This document shows positions 24,100 through 31,743 of a DNA stretch of 64,000 nt, piece by piece; within the stretch, counting starts at the first letter, position 1, and each line of letters starts with the position of its first letter. Both the position numbers and the translations under genes were made by a program. The stretch lies in assembly GCF_003594885.1 (NCBI RefSeq), contig NZ_QZEZ01000006.1, forward strand, positions 124,001 through 188,000. The letters are read 5' to 3'. The DNA is from Vallicoccus soli. Its GTDB lineage: Bacteria > Actinomycetota > Actinomycetes > Motilibacterales > Motilibacteraceae. The notes beneath the pieces are model-generated. The model saw only the letters and a program-made list of their open reading frames with translations. It was not told the DNA's origin and did not search any database.

Positions 24100-24113
24100 T
24101 GGGAGCGGTTCCA
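24100..24113. promoter_or_regulatory. CebR-like operator upstream of the cellulase gene
   Basis: TGGGAGCGGTTCCA matches the TGGGAGCGCTCCCA box of the LacI-type cellulose repressors CebR/CelR at 12 of 14 positions, and lies 100 bp upstream of the GH6 start. In Streptomyces and Thermobifida this box controls cellulases and is released by cellobiose. The repressor gene is not in the window. Confidence 0.6.
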
Positions 24114-24162
24114 GAAGGGCTCGGAGTGTGGTCTCGCGCGGGGCTCCGCGAGCGCTGGGCAC

Positions 24163-24178
24163 GGTTCCACGTGGAACC
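24163..24178. promoter_or_regulatory. 16-bp perfect palindrome resembling a ParB-binding parS site
   Basis: GGTTCCAC followed by GTGGAACC is a perfect palindrome. Against the parS consensus TGTTTCACGTGAAACA it agrees at 12 of 16 positions, with the central CACGTG intact and symmetric changes at positions 1, 5, 12 and 16. It stands in the 204-bp space upstream of the cellulase gene. It may be a degenerate parS or an ordinary repressor operator. Confidence 0.45.
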
Positions 24179-24204
24179 TCTCCGACTCGGTCACGAGCGG
24201 GTCG

Positions 24205-25050
24205 TCACCAGGGCGACGGCGGTTCCGGGCTGTCCTCGGCCTCGGCGTCCGTCACCGGCAGCGCGCCCGCCGCGAACGCCTCGAGGTCGGGGCCGTCGAC
24301 CACCCGCGCGGCGACCGGGTCCGACGCGCAGCGCCGCGTGAGCTCGGCGACCGGCAGGGGGCGGCGGGATGCGAGCAGTACGAGGTTGCCGAACCGCCGG
24401 CCGCGCAGCACCGCCGGCTCGGCGACGAGGCAGACCCGCGGCAGCACGGCCGCGACCGTGGCGACCTGAGCGCGCGCGAAGCGCAGCGGCGGGCCGTCGC
24501 CGACGTTGACCGCCAGCACGCCGTCGTCGGCGAGCGCGCGCGCGGCGGTGCGCACCGCCTCGACGCTCGTGAGGCGGGCGGGGGTGCGGGCCCCGGCGAA
24601 GACGTCCGACACCACGAGGTCGGCGAGCCCCGGGTCCAGCCGCGCGAGGGCGTCCCGCGCGTCCCCGACGCGGACCTTGATCCGCCAGTCGCGCGGCCAG
24701 GGGAGGGCGCGGCGCACGAGCTGCACCAGCGCGGCGTCGACCTCCACCACCTGCTGGCGCGACCCCGGACGGGTCGCTGCGACGTACCGGGGGAGCGTCA
24801 GCCCGCCGCCGCCGAGGTGCACGGCGCGCACCGCCTCGCCCGGCGGGCGCAGCAGGTCCACGGCGTGGCCGATGCGGCGGACGTACTCGTAGGAGAGGTT
24901 GGTGGGGTCGCGCAGGTCCACGTGCGACTGGGGCGTGCCGTCGACGAGCAGCGTCCACGCCCCCGGCACGTCCTCCTCCAGGCGCGCCGTCCCGCCGTCG
25001 ACCGGGTGGGCGCCGGACGGGTCGTCGCGCTCCGGGCCTCGGCGCCCCAC
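24205..25050 (-). CDS. Spermidine synthase-like methyltransferase-fold protein
   Basis: 281 residues with the aminopropyltransferase/SAM-binding fold: VHLGGGGLTLPRYVAA (motif I), QVVEVDAALVQL (acidic residue for the ligand ribose), VRVGDARDALARL and DLVVSDVFAG. It lacks the fused membrane domain of many actinobacterial relatives and is soluble. The family includes true polyamine synthases and many uncharacterised members, so activity is uncertain. The GTG start is 5 nt after the stop of the upstream DinB-like gene, suggesting coupled translation. Confidence 0.8.
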   Translation of the reverse strand: MGRRGPERDDPSGAHPVDGGTARLEEDVPGAWTLLVDGTPQSHVDLRDPTNLSYEYVRRIGHAVDLLRPPGEAVRAVHLGGGGLTLPRYVAATRPGSRQQVVEVDAALVQLVRRALPWPRDWRIKVRVGDARDALARLDPGLADLVVSDVFAGARTPARLTSVEAVRTAARALADDGVLAVNVGDGPPLRFARAQVATVAAVLPRVCLVAEPAVLRGRRFGNLVLLASRRPLPVAELTRRCASDPVAARVVDGPDLEAFAAGALPVTDAEAEDSPEPPSPW

Positions 25051-25055
25051 CTGTG

Positions 25056-25631
25056 CTAGGGCCGGCGCCCGAGCAGGGCGAGCAACTGGTCCTGCGGATC
25101 GTCCGACGCGGGCTCCTGGCGCTCGCCGAAGAGCCCGCTCCCGCTGACCATCGCCTCGTTGTCCTGCGCCCAGCGCAGCGCGTGCCGCACCAGGCGCGGC
25201 TCGAGGCGCTCGTCGAGCCCGGCGCCGCGGGCGAGGTCCCACCCGTGCACCGTGAGGTCGAGGAGCATCTGGTCGGCGTACTCCCGCGCGGGGGCGTCCC
25301 CCGACGACAGGTGGACGGTGCTGTCCAGGTCGGCGGCGGACCACGCGGCGGCCGACCCCTCCTCGGCGCGGTCCCAGGCCCGCGCGGGGTCGTCGCCGAG
25401 CAGGTCGCCGTCGAAGCGGTCCCCGGCCTCCTCGACCGTGCCGCCCTCGAGCAGGTACGGCGCCCACAGGTGCTCGGACACGAGGTGGCCGACGAGGTCG
25501 CGCACGCTCCAGCCCTCGCACGGCGTCGGGGCGTCCCAGCGGTCGGCGGGCACGTGCGCCACCCGGTCCGTGAAGGCCTGCAGCCCGAGGAGCACGAGCT
25601 CGTGCCGGTCGGTGGTGCGCGGGTTCTCCAT
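25056..25631 (-). CDS. DinB-like metal-binding protein (TIGR03086 / mycothiol-transferase type)
   Basis: 191 residues with the maleylpyruvate-isomerase/DinB four-helix layout. TPCEGWSVRDLVGHLVSEH holds the first conserved His and MLLDLTVHGWDLARG the second, the probable metal ligands. Actinobacterial proteins of this family are thought to use mycothiol for transfer reactions. CAGGGT lies 6 nt before the ATG, consistent with a leaderless mRNA. It is co-directional with the spermidine-synthase-like gene (5 nt apart). The substrate is unknown. Confidence 0.85.
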   Translation of the reverse strand: MENPRTTDRHELVLLGLQAFTDRVAHVPADRWDAPTPCEGWSVRDLVGHLVSEHLWAPYLLEGGTVEEAGDRFDGDLLGDDPARAWDRAEEGSAAAWSAADLDSTVHLSSGDAPAREYADQMLLDLTVHGWDLARGAGLDERLEPRLVRHALRWAQDNEAMVSGSGLFGERQEPASDDPQDQLLALLGRRP

Positions 25632-25666
25632 GCCCGCACCCTGCCCCGGAGCGGCCGTCCTCACGC

Positions 25667-26239
25667 TCACGCCCCGGCGGGGCGCCCGAGCCCGTCGAGC
25701 ACCTCGGCGCCGGGCAGCGCCGCCACCAGCCGGCCGTCGAGCACGAGCTTGGAGCGGCGCAGCCCGCTGCCCACGACGACCGGCCCGGCGGCCGCCACCG
25801 CGCCGTCGACGAGCACCGGCCAGCCCGCGGGCAGGCCGACCGGCGTGATGCCGCCGTGCTCCATGCCCGAGCGCCCGACCGCGTCGTCCATCGGCGCGAA
25901 GGACGCGCGGCGCGCGTCGAGCCGCCGGCGCACGGCGCCGTTGACGTCGGCGCGGGTCGTGGCCAGGACGACGCAGGCGGCGAGCGTGGTGCGGTCCCCG
26001 CGGCGGCCGGCCACGACCACGCAGTTCGCCGACTCCTCCGGCCGCACGTCGTAGGCCGCGCAGAAGTCGGCGGTGTCCGCGAGCCCCGGGTCGATCTCGG
26101 CGACGAGCACCTGCGCGGCGAGCGCCGGGTCGGCGCGCAGCGCGGCGGCGACGGGCGGGGCCAGCAGGTCGGGGCGCTCGAGCGCGGGCGCGGTCGCCAG
26201 GCGGCTCTCGGGCAGCGGCGCGGTGCTCACGGCGCCCAT
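25667..26239 (-). CDS. YbaK/ProX-type aminoacyl-tRNA deacylase domain protein
   Basis: 190 residues of the YbaK/EbsC/ProX fold, which hydrolyses mischarged tRNA in trans (for example Cys-tRNAPro or Ala-tRNAPro). Visible features are ANCVVVAGRRGDRTTLAACVVLATTRADVNG with the conserved strand and Lys/Asn positions of the family partly changed, EHGGITPVGLP (family GGxxPxG) and VVVGSGLRRSKLVLDG. The Lys usually found in the VVxAGxK segment is Arg-rich here, so editing activity is uncertain. ATG at 26239 is preferred; an in-frame GTG lies 9 nt downstream. Confidence 0.82.
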   Translation of the reverse strand: MGAVSTAPLPESRLATAPALERPDLLAPPVAAALRADPALAAQVLVAEIDPGLADTADFCAAYDVRPEESANCVVVAGRRGDRTTLAACVVLATTRADVNGAVRRRLDARRASFAPMDDAVGRSGMEHGGITPVGLPAGWPVLVDGAVAAAGPVVVGSGLRRSKLVLDGRLVAALPGAEVLDGLGRPAGA

Positions 26240-26428
26240 GCTCCCAGCGGCCCCCGCACCCGGGGTCGCGGGACCGGGGTCGAGGGGCCGGCGCCCTGTG
26301 GGGGCCCGACAACGGCGGCAGGAGGACCTTGTGCCGGCGCCCGTGCGGGTGCCGGGTCCGCGGTGCGGCAGGCTGAGGCCCGCACCAGCCCCGGCTGGAC
26401 CAGCACCCCGTACCGGAAGGCCACACCG

Positions 26429-27040
26429 ATGACCACACCCTCCTGGGCGCCGCTGCCCGCGCGCCGCGCCGTGCTCGCCGACGTGCTCACCGCCCGCCTC
26501 GGGGCCAGCCCGCTGGCGCGCGACGCCGCGCTCGTCGCCGCCGCGGCCGGCCTCACCGGCCTGGCCGCGCAGGTGGCGATCCCGCTGCCGTTCACGCCGG
26601 TGCCGCTGACGATGCAGACCTTCGCCGTGCTCGTCACCGCGGCGGCGCTGGGCTGGGCCCGCGGCCTGGCGTCGATGGCGCTCTACGCGCTGCTCGGCAT
26701 GGCCGGCGTGCCGTGGTTCGCCGAGGGCGCCTCCGGCGTCGGGGGCCCGACCTTCGGCTACGTCGTCGGCTTCGTGCTCGCCGCCGGCGTCGTCGGCGCG
26801 GTCGCCCGCCGCGGCGCGACCCGCACCGCCGCCGGCACGGCGCTCGCCATGGTGGCGGGGACCCTCGCGGTCTACGCCGTCGGCGTGCCCTGGCTCGCGG
26901 CGACGACGCCGCTCGACCTGGCCGGTGCCGCGTACGACGGTGCGGTGGTCTTCCTCGCCGGCGACGCGGTCAAGGCGCTGGCCGCGGCCGGGCTGCTGCC
27001 GGCCGCCTGGGCGCTCGTGGAGCGCGCGCACCGGCGCTGA
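26429..27040 (+). CDS. bioY: Biotin transporter substrate-binding membrane protein BioY
   Basis: 203-residue S-component of an energy-coupling-factor biotin transporter with about six membrane helices. The family signature is present in FTPVPLTMQTFAVLV and in GMAGVPWFAEGASGVGGPTFGYVVGF. It captures biotin; in some bacteria BioY works alone, otherwise with BioM/BioN. No bioMN or biotin synthesis gene is in this window. The ATG has a GGAAGG ribosome site. Its last 71 bp overlap the 3' end of the WhiB gene on the other strand. Confidence 0.92.
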   Translation: MTTPSWAPLPARRAVLADVLTARLGASPLARDAALVAAAAGLTGLAAQVAIPLPFTPVPLTMQTFAVLVTAAALGWARGLASMALYALLGMAGVPWFAEGASGVGGPTFGYVVGFVLAAGVVGAVARRGATRTAAGTALAMVAGTLAVYAVGVPWLAATTPLDLAGAAYDGAVVFLAGDAVKALAAAGLLPAAWALVERAHRR

Positions 27041-27329
27041 CCGCCCGGGCGGTGCCCTCGGGGCGGGTCGCCCGGCGCAGGTCGACCTCGCTCATCCCGC
27101 CCCAGACGCCGTACGGCTCCTGCACCCCCAGCGCGTGGCGCAGGCAGGCAGCGGCGACGGGGCACCGCCCGCAGTACGCGTGCGCAGCCGCCTCCCGCCG
27201 GAGGCGGCTGTGCCCGCGCTCGTCGTCGGCGGCGAAGAACAGGGACGGGTCGGCGTCGCGGCACGCGGCGTCGCGCTGCCAGTCCCAGGCGTGCAGCAGC
27301 GCGCCCGGCAGGTCCTCCGGCGGTACCAC
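26970..27329 (-). CDS. WhiB-family iron-sulfur transcriptional regulator
   Basis: 119 residues. The four [4Fe-4S] cysteines are C23, C53, C56 and C62 (ACRDAD and YCGRCPVAAAC), followed by the G(V/I)WGG turn in YGVWGGMSEVDLR and a basic Arg/Ala/Pro-rich tail. The C23-C53 spacing is longer than in most WhiB proteins. WhiB proteins usually act by binding region 4 of the primary sigma factor and sense redox or nitric oxide. The GTG start has a strong GAGGAGG ribosome site. The tail overlaps the bioY gene, which converges on it; the tail may therefore be shorter in function than in length. Confidence 0.9.
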   Translation of the reverse strand: MVPPEDLPGALLHAWDWQRDAACRDADPSLFFAADDERGHSRLRREAAAHAYCGRCPVAAACLRHALGVQEPYGVWGGMSEVDLRRATRPEGTARAVSAGARAPRAPRRPAAARPRPAP

Positions 27330-27414
27330 GGCCCCGACCTCCTCGCACGCTCCGCGGGACGGGGTCGATGCTGCAGGGGTCAGCGGCGCCGGGGGAAGGC
27401 CCGGACGGGGGACG

Positions 27415-27681
27415 TCACGCGGTGTTCACGCCCGCGACCCCCGGGCGCCGCGCGGCCAGGCCCGCGACGAGCGCGTCGACGAGGGCGGGGACGTCGGCCG
27501 CCGCGAGGCGGAAGGTGGCGGTGCAGCGCTCGCCGCGCCAGACGCTGAGCACCACGAGGTCGTCCTCGTCGTGCCAGGAGACGCGCAGCGCCCGGTCGCC
27601 GCCGCGCTGGTCGAGCAGGACGGTCCCGCGCCGCGGCGCGGGCCGCAGCGGCAGCACCTCGGCGTCGGACCGCTCCGTCAT
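27415..27681 (-). CDS. Conserved hypothetical protein, 88 residues
   Basis: Small soluble alpha/beta protein (VLLDQRGGDRALRVSWHDED, LVVLSVWRGERCTATFRL, ADVPALVDALVAGLA). Its pattern of alternating strands with a C-terminal helix resembles a common actinobacterial family without known function. TACCGT lies 6 nt before the ATG, fitting leaderless transcription. It is isolated between the WhiB gene (same strand) and the DNA glycosylase gene (divergent). Confidence 0.7.
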   Translation of the reverse strand: MTERSDAEVLPLRPAPRRGTVLLDQRGGDRALRVSWHDEDDLVVLSVWRGERCTATFRLAAADVPALVDALVAGLAARRPGVAGVNTA

Positions 27682-27901
27682 GGCCCGACGGTACGCGCGC
27701 CGGGCTCGTCGGGGAAGGGCGCCGGACGGGAGGGCCCGGACGTGCGACCGGCGCCGGTCCTGGGCCCCTCCTCCCGGGACCGGCGCCGGGGCCGGTGGCG
27801 ACGCGGCCGGGCTCCCCCCTCCGGGGCCCGGCCGCGCTCGCACCCCTCCTGTCGGCGGCGGCCCTGGGCACCTGAGGGGTTCGTCGGCGAGACTTGGCGG
27901 C
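27682..27901. other. 220-bp divergent spacer with GC-rich hairpins
   Basis: No gene seen. ACCGGCGCCGGT (27749-27760 region) is repeated as CCGGCGCCGG about 35 bp later, and further G/C-block inverted repeats occur up to 27840. GAGACT at 27889-27894 stands 7 nt before the glycosylase GTG and is its likely, weak, -10 box. Confidence 0.45.
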
Positions 27902-28762
27902 GTGCCGGAGCTGCCCGAGGTCGAGGCCCTCGTCGACGTGCTCGCCGAGCGCGCCGTCGGCCGGGTCGTCGCCCGCGTCGACGTCGCCGCGATCAACGTC
28001 CTCAAGACGTACGACCCGCCGCCCACCTCGCTCGGCGGCCTGGAGGTCACCGGCGTCACGCGGCGGGGGAAGTTCCTCGCGCTCGACGTCTCCGGCCTCT
28101 GGCTCGTCGTGCACCTCTCGCGCGCCGGCTGGCTGCAGTGGAAGGACGCGCTGCCGGCGACGCCGCCGCGACCGGGCAAGGGACCGCTGGCGCTGCGCCT
28201 GCACCTCGACGACGGCTCGGGCTTCGACCTCACCGAGGCCGGGACGCAGAAGCGGCTCGCGGTCTACGTCGTGCGGGGGCTGGAGGAGGTGCCGGGGATC
28301 GCCCGCCTCGGCATCGACCCGCTGTCGGAGGGCTTCACCGTCGACGCGCTCGCCGGGCTGCTCGCCGGGGCGCGCCAGCAGGTCAAGGGCGTGCTGCGGG
28401 ACCAGGCGGTCATCGCCGGGATCGGGAACGCGTACAGCGACGAGGTGCTGCACGTCGCGCGGCTCTCGCCGTACAAGCTCGCCGCCTCGCTCAACACCGA
28501 GGACGTCCGCACGCTGCACGCCGCGATCGTGGACACGCTCGCCGACGCGGTGCGCCGCTCGCGCGGCCTGGCCACCGGCAGGCTCAAGGCGGAGAAGAAG
28601 GTCGGGATGCGGGTCCACGGGCGCGCGGGCGAGCCCTGCCCGGTGTGCGGCGACACCGTGCGGGAGGTGTCCTTCGCCGACCGGTCGCTGCAGTACTGCC
28701 CGACCTGCCAGACCGGGGGGCAGGTCCTCGCCGACCGGCGGCTGTCCCGGCTGCTGAAGTAG
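27902..28762 (+). CDS. Fpg/Nei-family DNA glycosylase
   Basis: 286-residue base-excision repair enzyme. The N-terminus VPELPEVEALVD supplies, after loss of the initiator residue, the catalytic Pro and Glu of the Fpg/Nei family. The helix-two-turn-helix is VIAGIGNAYSDEVLHVARL, and the C-terminal zinc finger is CPVCGD with YCPTCQTGG. It removes oxidised bases and cuts the abasic site. Sequence alone does not separate Fpg (8-oxoguanine) from the actinobacterial Nei-like proteins; TxxPxR-type finger details (TCQTGGQ without the usual final Arg) favour a divergent member. The start is fixed by the required PELPEVE terminus. Confidence 0.92.
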   Translation: MPELPEVEALVDVLAERAVGRVVARVDVAAINVLKTYDPPPTSLGGLEVTGVTRRGKFLALDVSGLWLVVHLSRAGWLQWKDALPATPPRPGKGPLALRLHLDDGSGFDLTEAGTQKRLAVYVVRGLEEVPGIARLGIDPLSEGFTVDALAGLLAGARQQVKGVLRDQAVIAGIGNAYSDEVLHVARLSPYKLAASLNTEDVRTLHAAIVDTLADAVRRSRGLATGRLKAEKKVGMRVHGRAGEPCPVCGDTVREVSFADRSLQYCPTCQTGGQVLADRRLSRLLK

Positions 28763-28783
28763 GCCGTCCGGCCGCGGCGCGGC

Positions 28784-28993
28784 TCAGCGGCCGGCGGGCC
28801 CGTCCTCGCGCGACAGGGCGTCCGCGACCGGGTCCTCGCCCGGGCCGCTGCTGCTGCCGGCGGCGGGCGCGACCCCGGCGGCGCCCGCCGCCAGCGCGGC
28901 GGCCTCGTCGCGGCAGACGGGGCACGGCCCGGCCTGCTCCGGCGGGAAGAGGGCGCCGCAGCGCGGGCAGGCCTGGGCGGGGGCTTCGGGCAC
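28784..28993 (-). CDS. Small zinc-ribbon protein
   Basis: 69 residues. CPRCGALFPPEQAGPCPVC gives two CxxC knuckles for one zinc ion, followed by an Ala/Gly-rich and then acidic tail with no fold evident. The GTG is placed by a TACCGT -10 box 6 nt upstream (leaderless). Function unknown; zinc ribbons of this kind occur in many small nucleic-acid- or protein-binding adaptors. It lies directly upstream of nothing on its strand and converges with the glycosylase gene. Confidence 0.6.
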   Translation of the reverse strand: MPEAPAQACPRCGALFPPEQAGPCPVCRDEAAALAAGAAGVAPAAGSSSGPGEDPVADALSREDGPAGR

Positions 28994-29025
28994 GCCCCGA
29001 CGGTACGGCGGGCCGGGCCGCCGGC

Positions 29026-29316
29026 TCAGCCCCGGGGCCGGTCCGCGTGGCCCAGGTCGCGCTCGGGGGCGACCCGGTCGCGGACCCGCCGCTTGAGCTC
29101 GACGACGTCCGGGAAGCCGCCGTCCGCCCGGCGGTCCCAGACCGGGGCGCCGCCGGCCTCGACGCGGAACACCCCGCCGGTGCCGGGCACGAGCGCCACC
29201 TCGCCGAGCTCGGTGGTGAAGGTCTGCAGCAGCTCCTGGGCGTACCAGGCCGCGCGCAGCAGCCAGCCGCACTGGGTGCAGTACGTGATCGCGACCCGCC
29301 GCTCCTCGTCCGCCAC
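29026..29316 (-). CDS. SelW/SelT/SelH (Rdx) family thioredoxin-like protein
   Basis: 96 residues with the Rdx fold. The redox motif is TYCTQCGWLLRAAWYAQELL, where CxxC replaces the Cys-x-x-Sec of animal selenoprotein W. GEVALVPGTGGVFRVEAGG and the C-terminal GGFPDVVELKRRVRD are family typical. It probably acts as a thiol oxidoreductase, partner unknown. The GTG start follows CAGGAT by 6 nt. The next gene on the same strand is the zinc-ribbon gene, 32 nt downstream. Confidence 0.88.
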   Translation of the reverse strand: MADEERRVAITYCTQCGWLLRAAWYAQELLQTFTTELGEVALVPGTGGVFRVEAGGAPVWDRRADGGFPDVVELKRRVRDRVAPERDLGHADRPRG

Positions 29317-29404
29317 GCCCCCATCCTGCCCTCGCCCCGGTCCGCGACGGCGTCACGTCCCCGCAACGAGGAAGGGTGCCTGCGGAAACGAGGCCTCCCT
29401 AGCG

Positions 29405-29429
29405 TCCGGTCCGCCCCTCTCGGACCGGA
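29405..29429 (+). promoter_or_regulatory. Hairpin in the leader of the amidase gene
   Basis: TCCGGTCCG (29405-29413) and CGGACCGGA (29421-29429) form a perfect 9-bp stem with a 7-nt loop. The right arm reaches into the Shine-Dalgarno GGAAGGA (29427-29433), so folding would partly hide it. It could be an operator in DNA instead. Confidence 0.5.
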
Positions 29430-29438
29430 AGGACCCCC

Positions 29439-31088
29439 GTGACCCGTACGACCCCCGCGCGCACCCGCCGCGCCGCCGTCGCGCTCGCCGCCGCCGCGGC
29501 CCTCACCGCGGCGCCCGCGCTGCACGGCTCCACCGCCAGCGCGGCCCCCGCCGCGTCCTCGGCGGCCGCCCTCCTCGACGACCGCACCGTCGCCCGCGAC
29601 GTCGTGACGATGGGCGTGGAGGAGCTCGGCGAGCTCCTCGCGGAGCGCCGCGTGACGAGCGTGCAGCTCGTGCGCGCGTACCTCGACCGCATCGAGGCCT
29701 ACGAGGAGGCGTACGCCGACCAGCCCGGCGTGAACGCGGTCATCGCCGTGAACCGGCGGGCGGTCGCGCAGGCCCGGCTGCTCGACGCCGAGCGCCGCGC
29801 GGGTGAGGTCCGCGGCCCGCTGCACGGCATCCCGATCCTCGTCAAGGACAACTACGACACCGGCGACATGCCGACGACGAACGCCTCCGAGGCCCTCGAG
29901 GGCACCCGGCCGCCCGACGACGCGACCCAGGTCGCGCTGCTGCGCGCGGCCGGCGCCATCGTCGTGGCCAAGACCAACCTGCACGAGTACGCGGCCGGCA
30001 TCACGACGATCAGCTCCCTCGGCGGGCAGACCCGGAACCCGTACGACCAGACCCGCAACCCCGGCGGCTCCAGCGGCGGGACGGGCGCGGGCGTGGCCGC
30101 GAGCTTCGCGGCGATCGGGATGGGCTCGGACACCTGCGGCTCGATCCGCATCCCGGCCGCTCAGAACAGCCTGGTCGGCCTGCGCCCGACGCTCGGGCTG
30201 TCGAGCCGCGACGGGATCATGCCGATGTCGGCCACGCAGGACGTCGGCGGCCCGATCGGGAGGTCCGTCACCGACGTCGCGCTCGTCATGGACGCCACGG
30301 CGGGCTACGACCCGAAGGACCCGGTGACCGCGGCGTCGGTGGGCCTGGTGCCGGAGACGTACACGGCCTCGCTCGACGAGGACGCGCTCGAGGGCAAGCG
30401 GATCGGCCTGGTCACCGACCTGCTGGGGTCCTCGGCGGCCGAGCGCCCGACGACGCGCCTGGTCCAGCGGGCCGCGCAGGACATGCGCGAGCTGGGTGCG
30501 CGGGTCGTGCGGCTGCCGGCGCAGCCGGAGGTCGTCGCCTCGCTGGGCGCGTCGGGGGTCATCGCGGAGGAGATGGAGCGCGACCTCGACCGCTACCTGG
30601 CCCAGCCCGGCATCCGCTTCCCGAAGGGGCTCGCGGCGCTCGAGGCCCCGCGGGACGCGGTGACGGTGGCCGACATCGCCGCCTCGGGCGAGGTCGCGCC
30701 GAGCGTGCTGCCGTTCATCACCTCGCTCGTGGGCACCAAGGCGCCCGACGACGCGTACACGCAGAAGCTGCTCACCCGCGCCGAGCTGCAGCACCAGGTC
30801 CGCGAGCTCATGGACGCGCACGACCTCGACGCGCTCGTCTACCCGACGATCAAGCAGCCGGCGGTGCCCGTCGGGGAGAGCCAGCCCGGCTCGAACTGCG
30901 CGATGTCGGCGCAGACCGGCTTCCCGTCGCTGAGCGTGCCCGCGGGCTACACCGCCGAGGGCCTGCCGGTCGGCGTCGAGCTGCTCGGCCTGCCCTTCAG
31001 CGAGCCCCAGCTGCTGGCCATGGGCTACGCGTACGAGCAGGCCACGCAGCACCGGGTGCCCCCGACCTCCGTCCCGCCGCTCGGCTGA
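29439..31088 (+). CDS. Secreted amidase (amidase signature family)
   Basis: 549 residues. A Sec signal peptide (TRTTPARTRRAAVALAAAAAL, cleaved near residue 36) leads to an amidase-signature enzyme with the Ser-cisSer-Lys triad: Lys in ILVKDNYDT, cis-Ser in NPGGSSGGTGAG and nucleophile Ser in DTCGSIRIPA. The Gly/Ser-rich signature is complete, so it should be active on an amide or peptide-amide outside the cell; similar secreted members hydrolyse peptide amides. The GTG start has the ribosome site GGAAGGA 5 nt upstream. It ends at a perfect hairpin terminator and appears to be a single-gene unit. Confidence 0.92.
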   Translation: MTRTTPARTRRAAVALAAAAALTAAPALHGSTASAAPAASSAAALLDDRTVARDVVTMGVEELGELLAERRVTSVQLVRAYLDRIEAYEEAYADQPGVNAVIAVNRRAVAQARLLDAERRAGEVRGPLHGIPILVKDNYDTGDMPTTNASEALEGTRPPDDATQVALLRAAGAIVVAKTNLHEYAAGITTISSLGGQTRNPYDQTRNPGGSSGGTGAGVAASFAAIGMGSDTCGSIRIPAAQNSLVGLRPTLGLSSRDGIMPMSATQDVGGPIGRSVTDVALVMDATAGYDPKDPVTAASVGLVPETYTASLDEDALEGKRIGLVTDLLGSSAAERPTTRLVQRAAQDMRELGARVVRLPAQPEVVASLGASGVIAEEMERDLDRYLAQPGIRFPKGLAALEAPRDAVTVADIAASGEVAPSVLPFITSLVGTKAPDDAYTQKLLTRAELQHQVRELMDAHDLDALVYPTIKQPAVPVGESQPGSNCAMSAQTGFPSLSVPAGYTAEGLPVGVELLGLPFSEPQLLAMGYAYEQATQHRVPPTSVPPLG

Positions 31089-31110
31089 CCCGGGGACCCG
31101 CGCACCCCGG

Positions 31111-31146
31111 CCCCGCGCCCGAGCGCCGACGCGCTCGGGCGCGGGG
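31111..31146 (+). terminator. Perfect 16-bp hairpin terminator
   Basis: CCCCGCGCCCGAGCGC (31111-31126) pairs perfectly with 31131-31146 around a CGAC tetraloop. It is placed 23 nt after the amidase stop and just before the next gene. Confidence 0.8.
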
Positions 31147-31155
31147 TCGGGCAGC

Positions 31156-31734
31156 ATGGACGGGGTGAGGACGGGCGGGTGGGCGGCGGCGGCCGCGCTG
31201 GTGGCCGCGGCGCTCGTCGGCGGCGCGGTCGCCTCGCCGGGCCTCGACGGGCTGCGCCCCGCGCCCGAGCCCTACCCGGCGGACCTGCCCGCGGCGGCGG
31301 CGGCGTACGCGGGCCCGGCGACCGGCTGCGACCTGCCCGACCCGACCGGCACCGGCGGGTGCGTCACCGGGGCGACGGCCTGGATGCTCGAGCAGGTCGG
31401 GGCCGCCTTCGGCGACCTGCCCACCACCTGCTGGGACGAGCACGCGTGGAACCCCTCGAGCGACCACCCGCGCGGCAGGGCGTGCGACACGACCATCGGC
31501 CGGCTCGGGGAACGGCCGGGGCCGCGCGGGGTCGAGCGGGGCTGGCGCCTGGCGCGGTGGCTCGTGGCCAACGCCGAGGCCCTGCAGGTCCGGTACGTCA
31601 TCTGGCAGGGCCGGATCTGGTCGCAGCGACGCGGCGACGACGGGTGGCGGCCCTACGACGGCGGCGGGGTGTACGACCCCGGGGACCCGACCGGCGGGCA
31701 CTTCGACCACGTGCACGTCTCGCTCACCGCCTGA
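31156..31734 (+). CDS. Secreted peptidase-M15-like (ARB_07466 C-terminal type) protein
   Basis: 192 residues: a short signal peptide or membrane anchor (GWAAAAALVAAALVGGAVA), then a domain found at the end of many actinobacterial wall proteins. SSDHPRGRACDTTIG and HFDHVHVSL carry the His/Asp/His pattern of LAS-type zinc peptidases, and RYVIWQGRIWS is family typical. It probably binds or trims peptidoglycan in the wall. The ATG at 31156 is given; however a CAGCAT box ends 7 nt before the in-frame GTG at 31165, so a leaderless start there is equally possible. Confidence 0.75.
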   Translation: MDGVRTGGWAAAAALVAAALVGGAVASPGLDGLRPAPEPYPADLPAAAAAYAGPATGCDLPDPTGTGGCVTGATAWMLEQVGAAFGDLPTTCWDEHAWNPSSDHPRGRACDTTIGRLGERPGPRGVERGWRLARWLVANAEALQVRYVIWQGRIWSQRRGDDGWRPYDGGGVYDPGDPTGGHFDHVHVSLTA

Positions 31735-31743
31735 GCGGCAGCC

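Noticed and set aside
26240-26428. A riboswitch or biotin-repressor site upstream of bioY
   Set aside because: No BirA/BioQ-like dyad or recognisable riboswitch core was seen. The sequence is generic GC-rich spacer.
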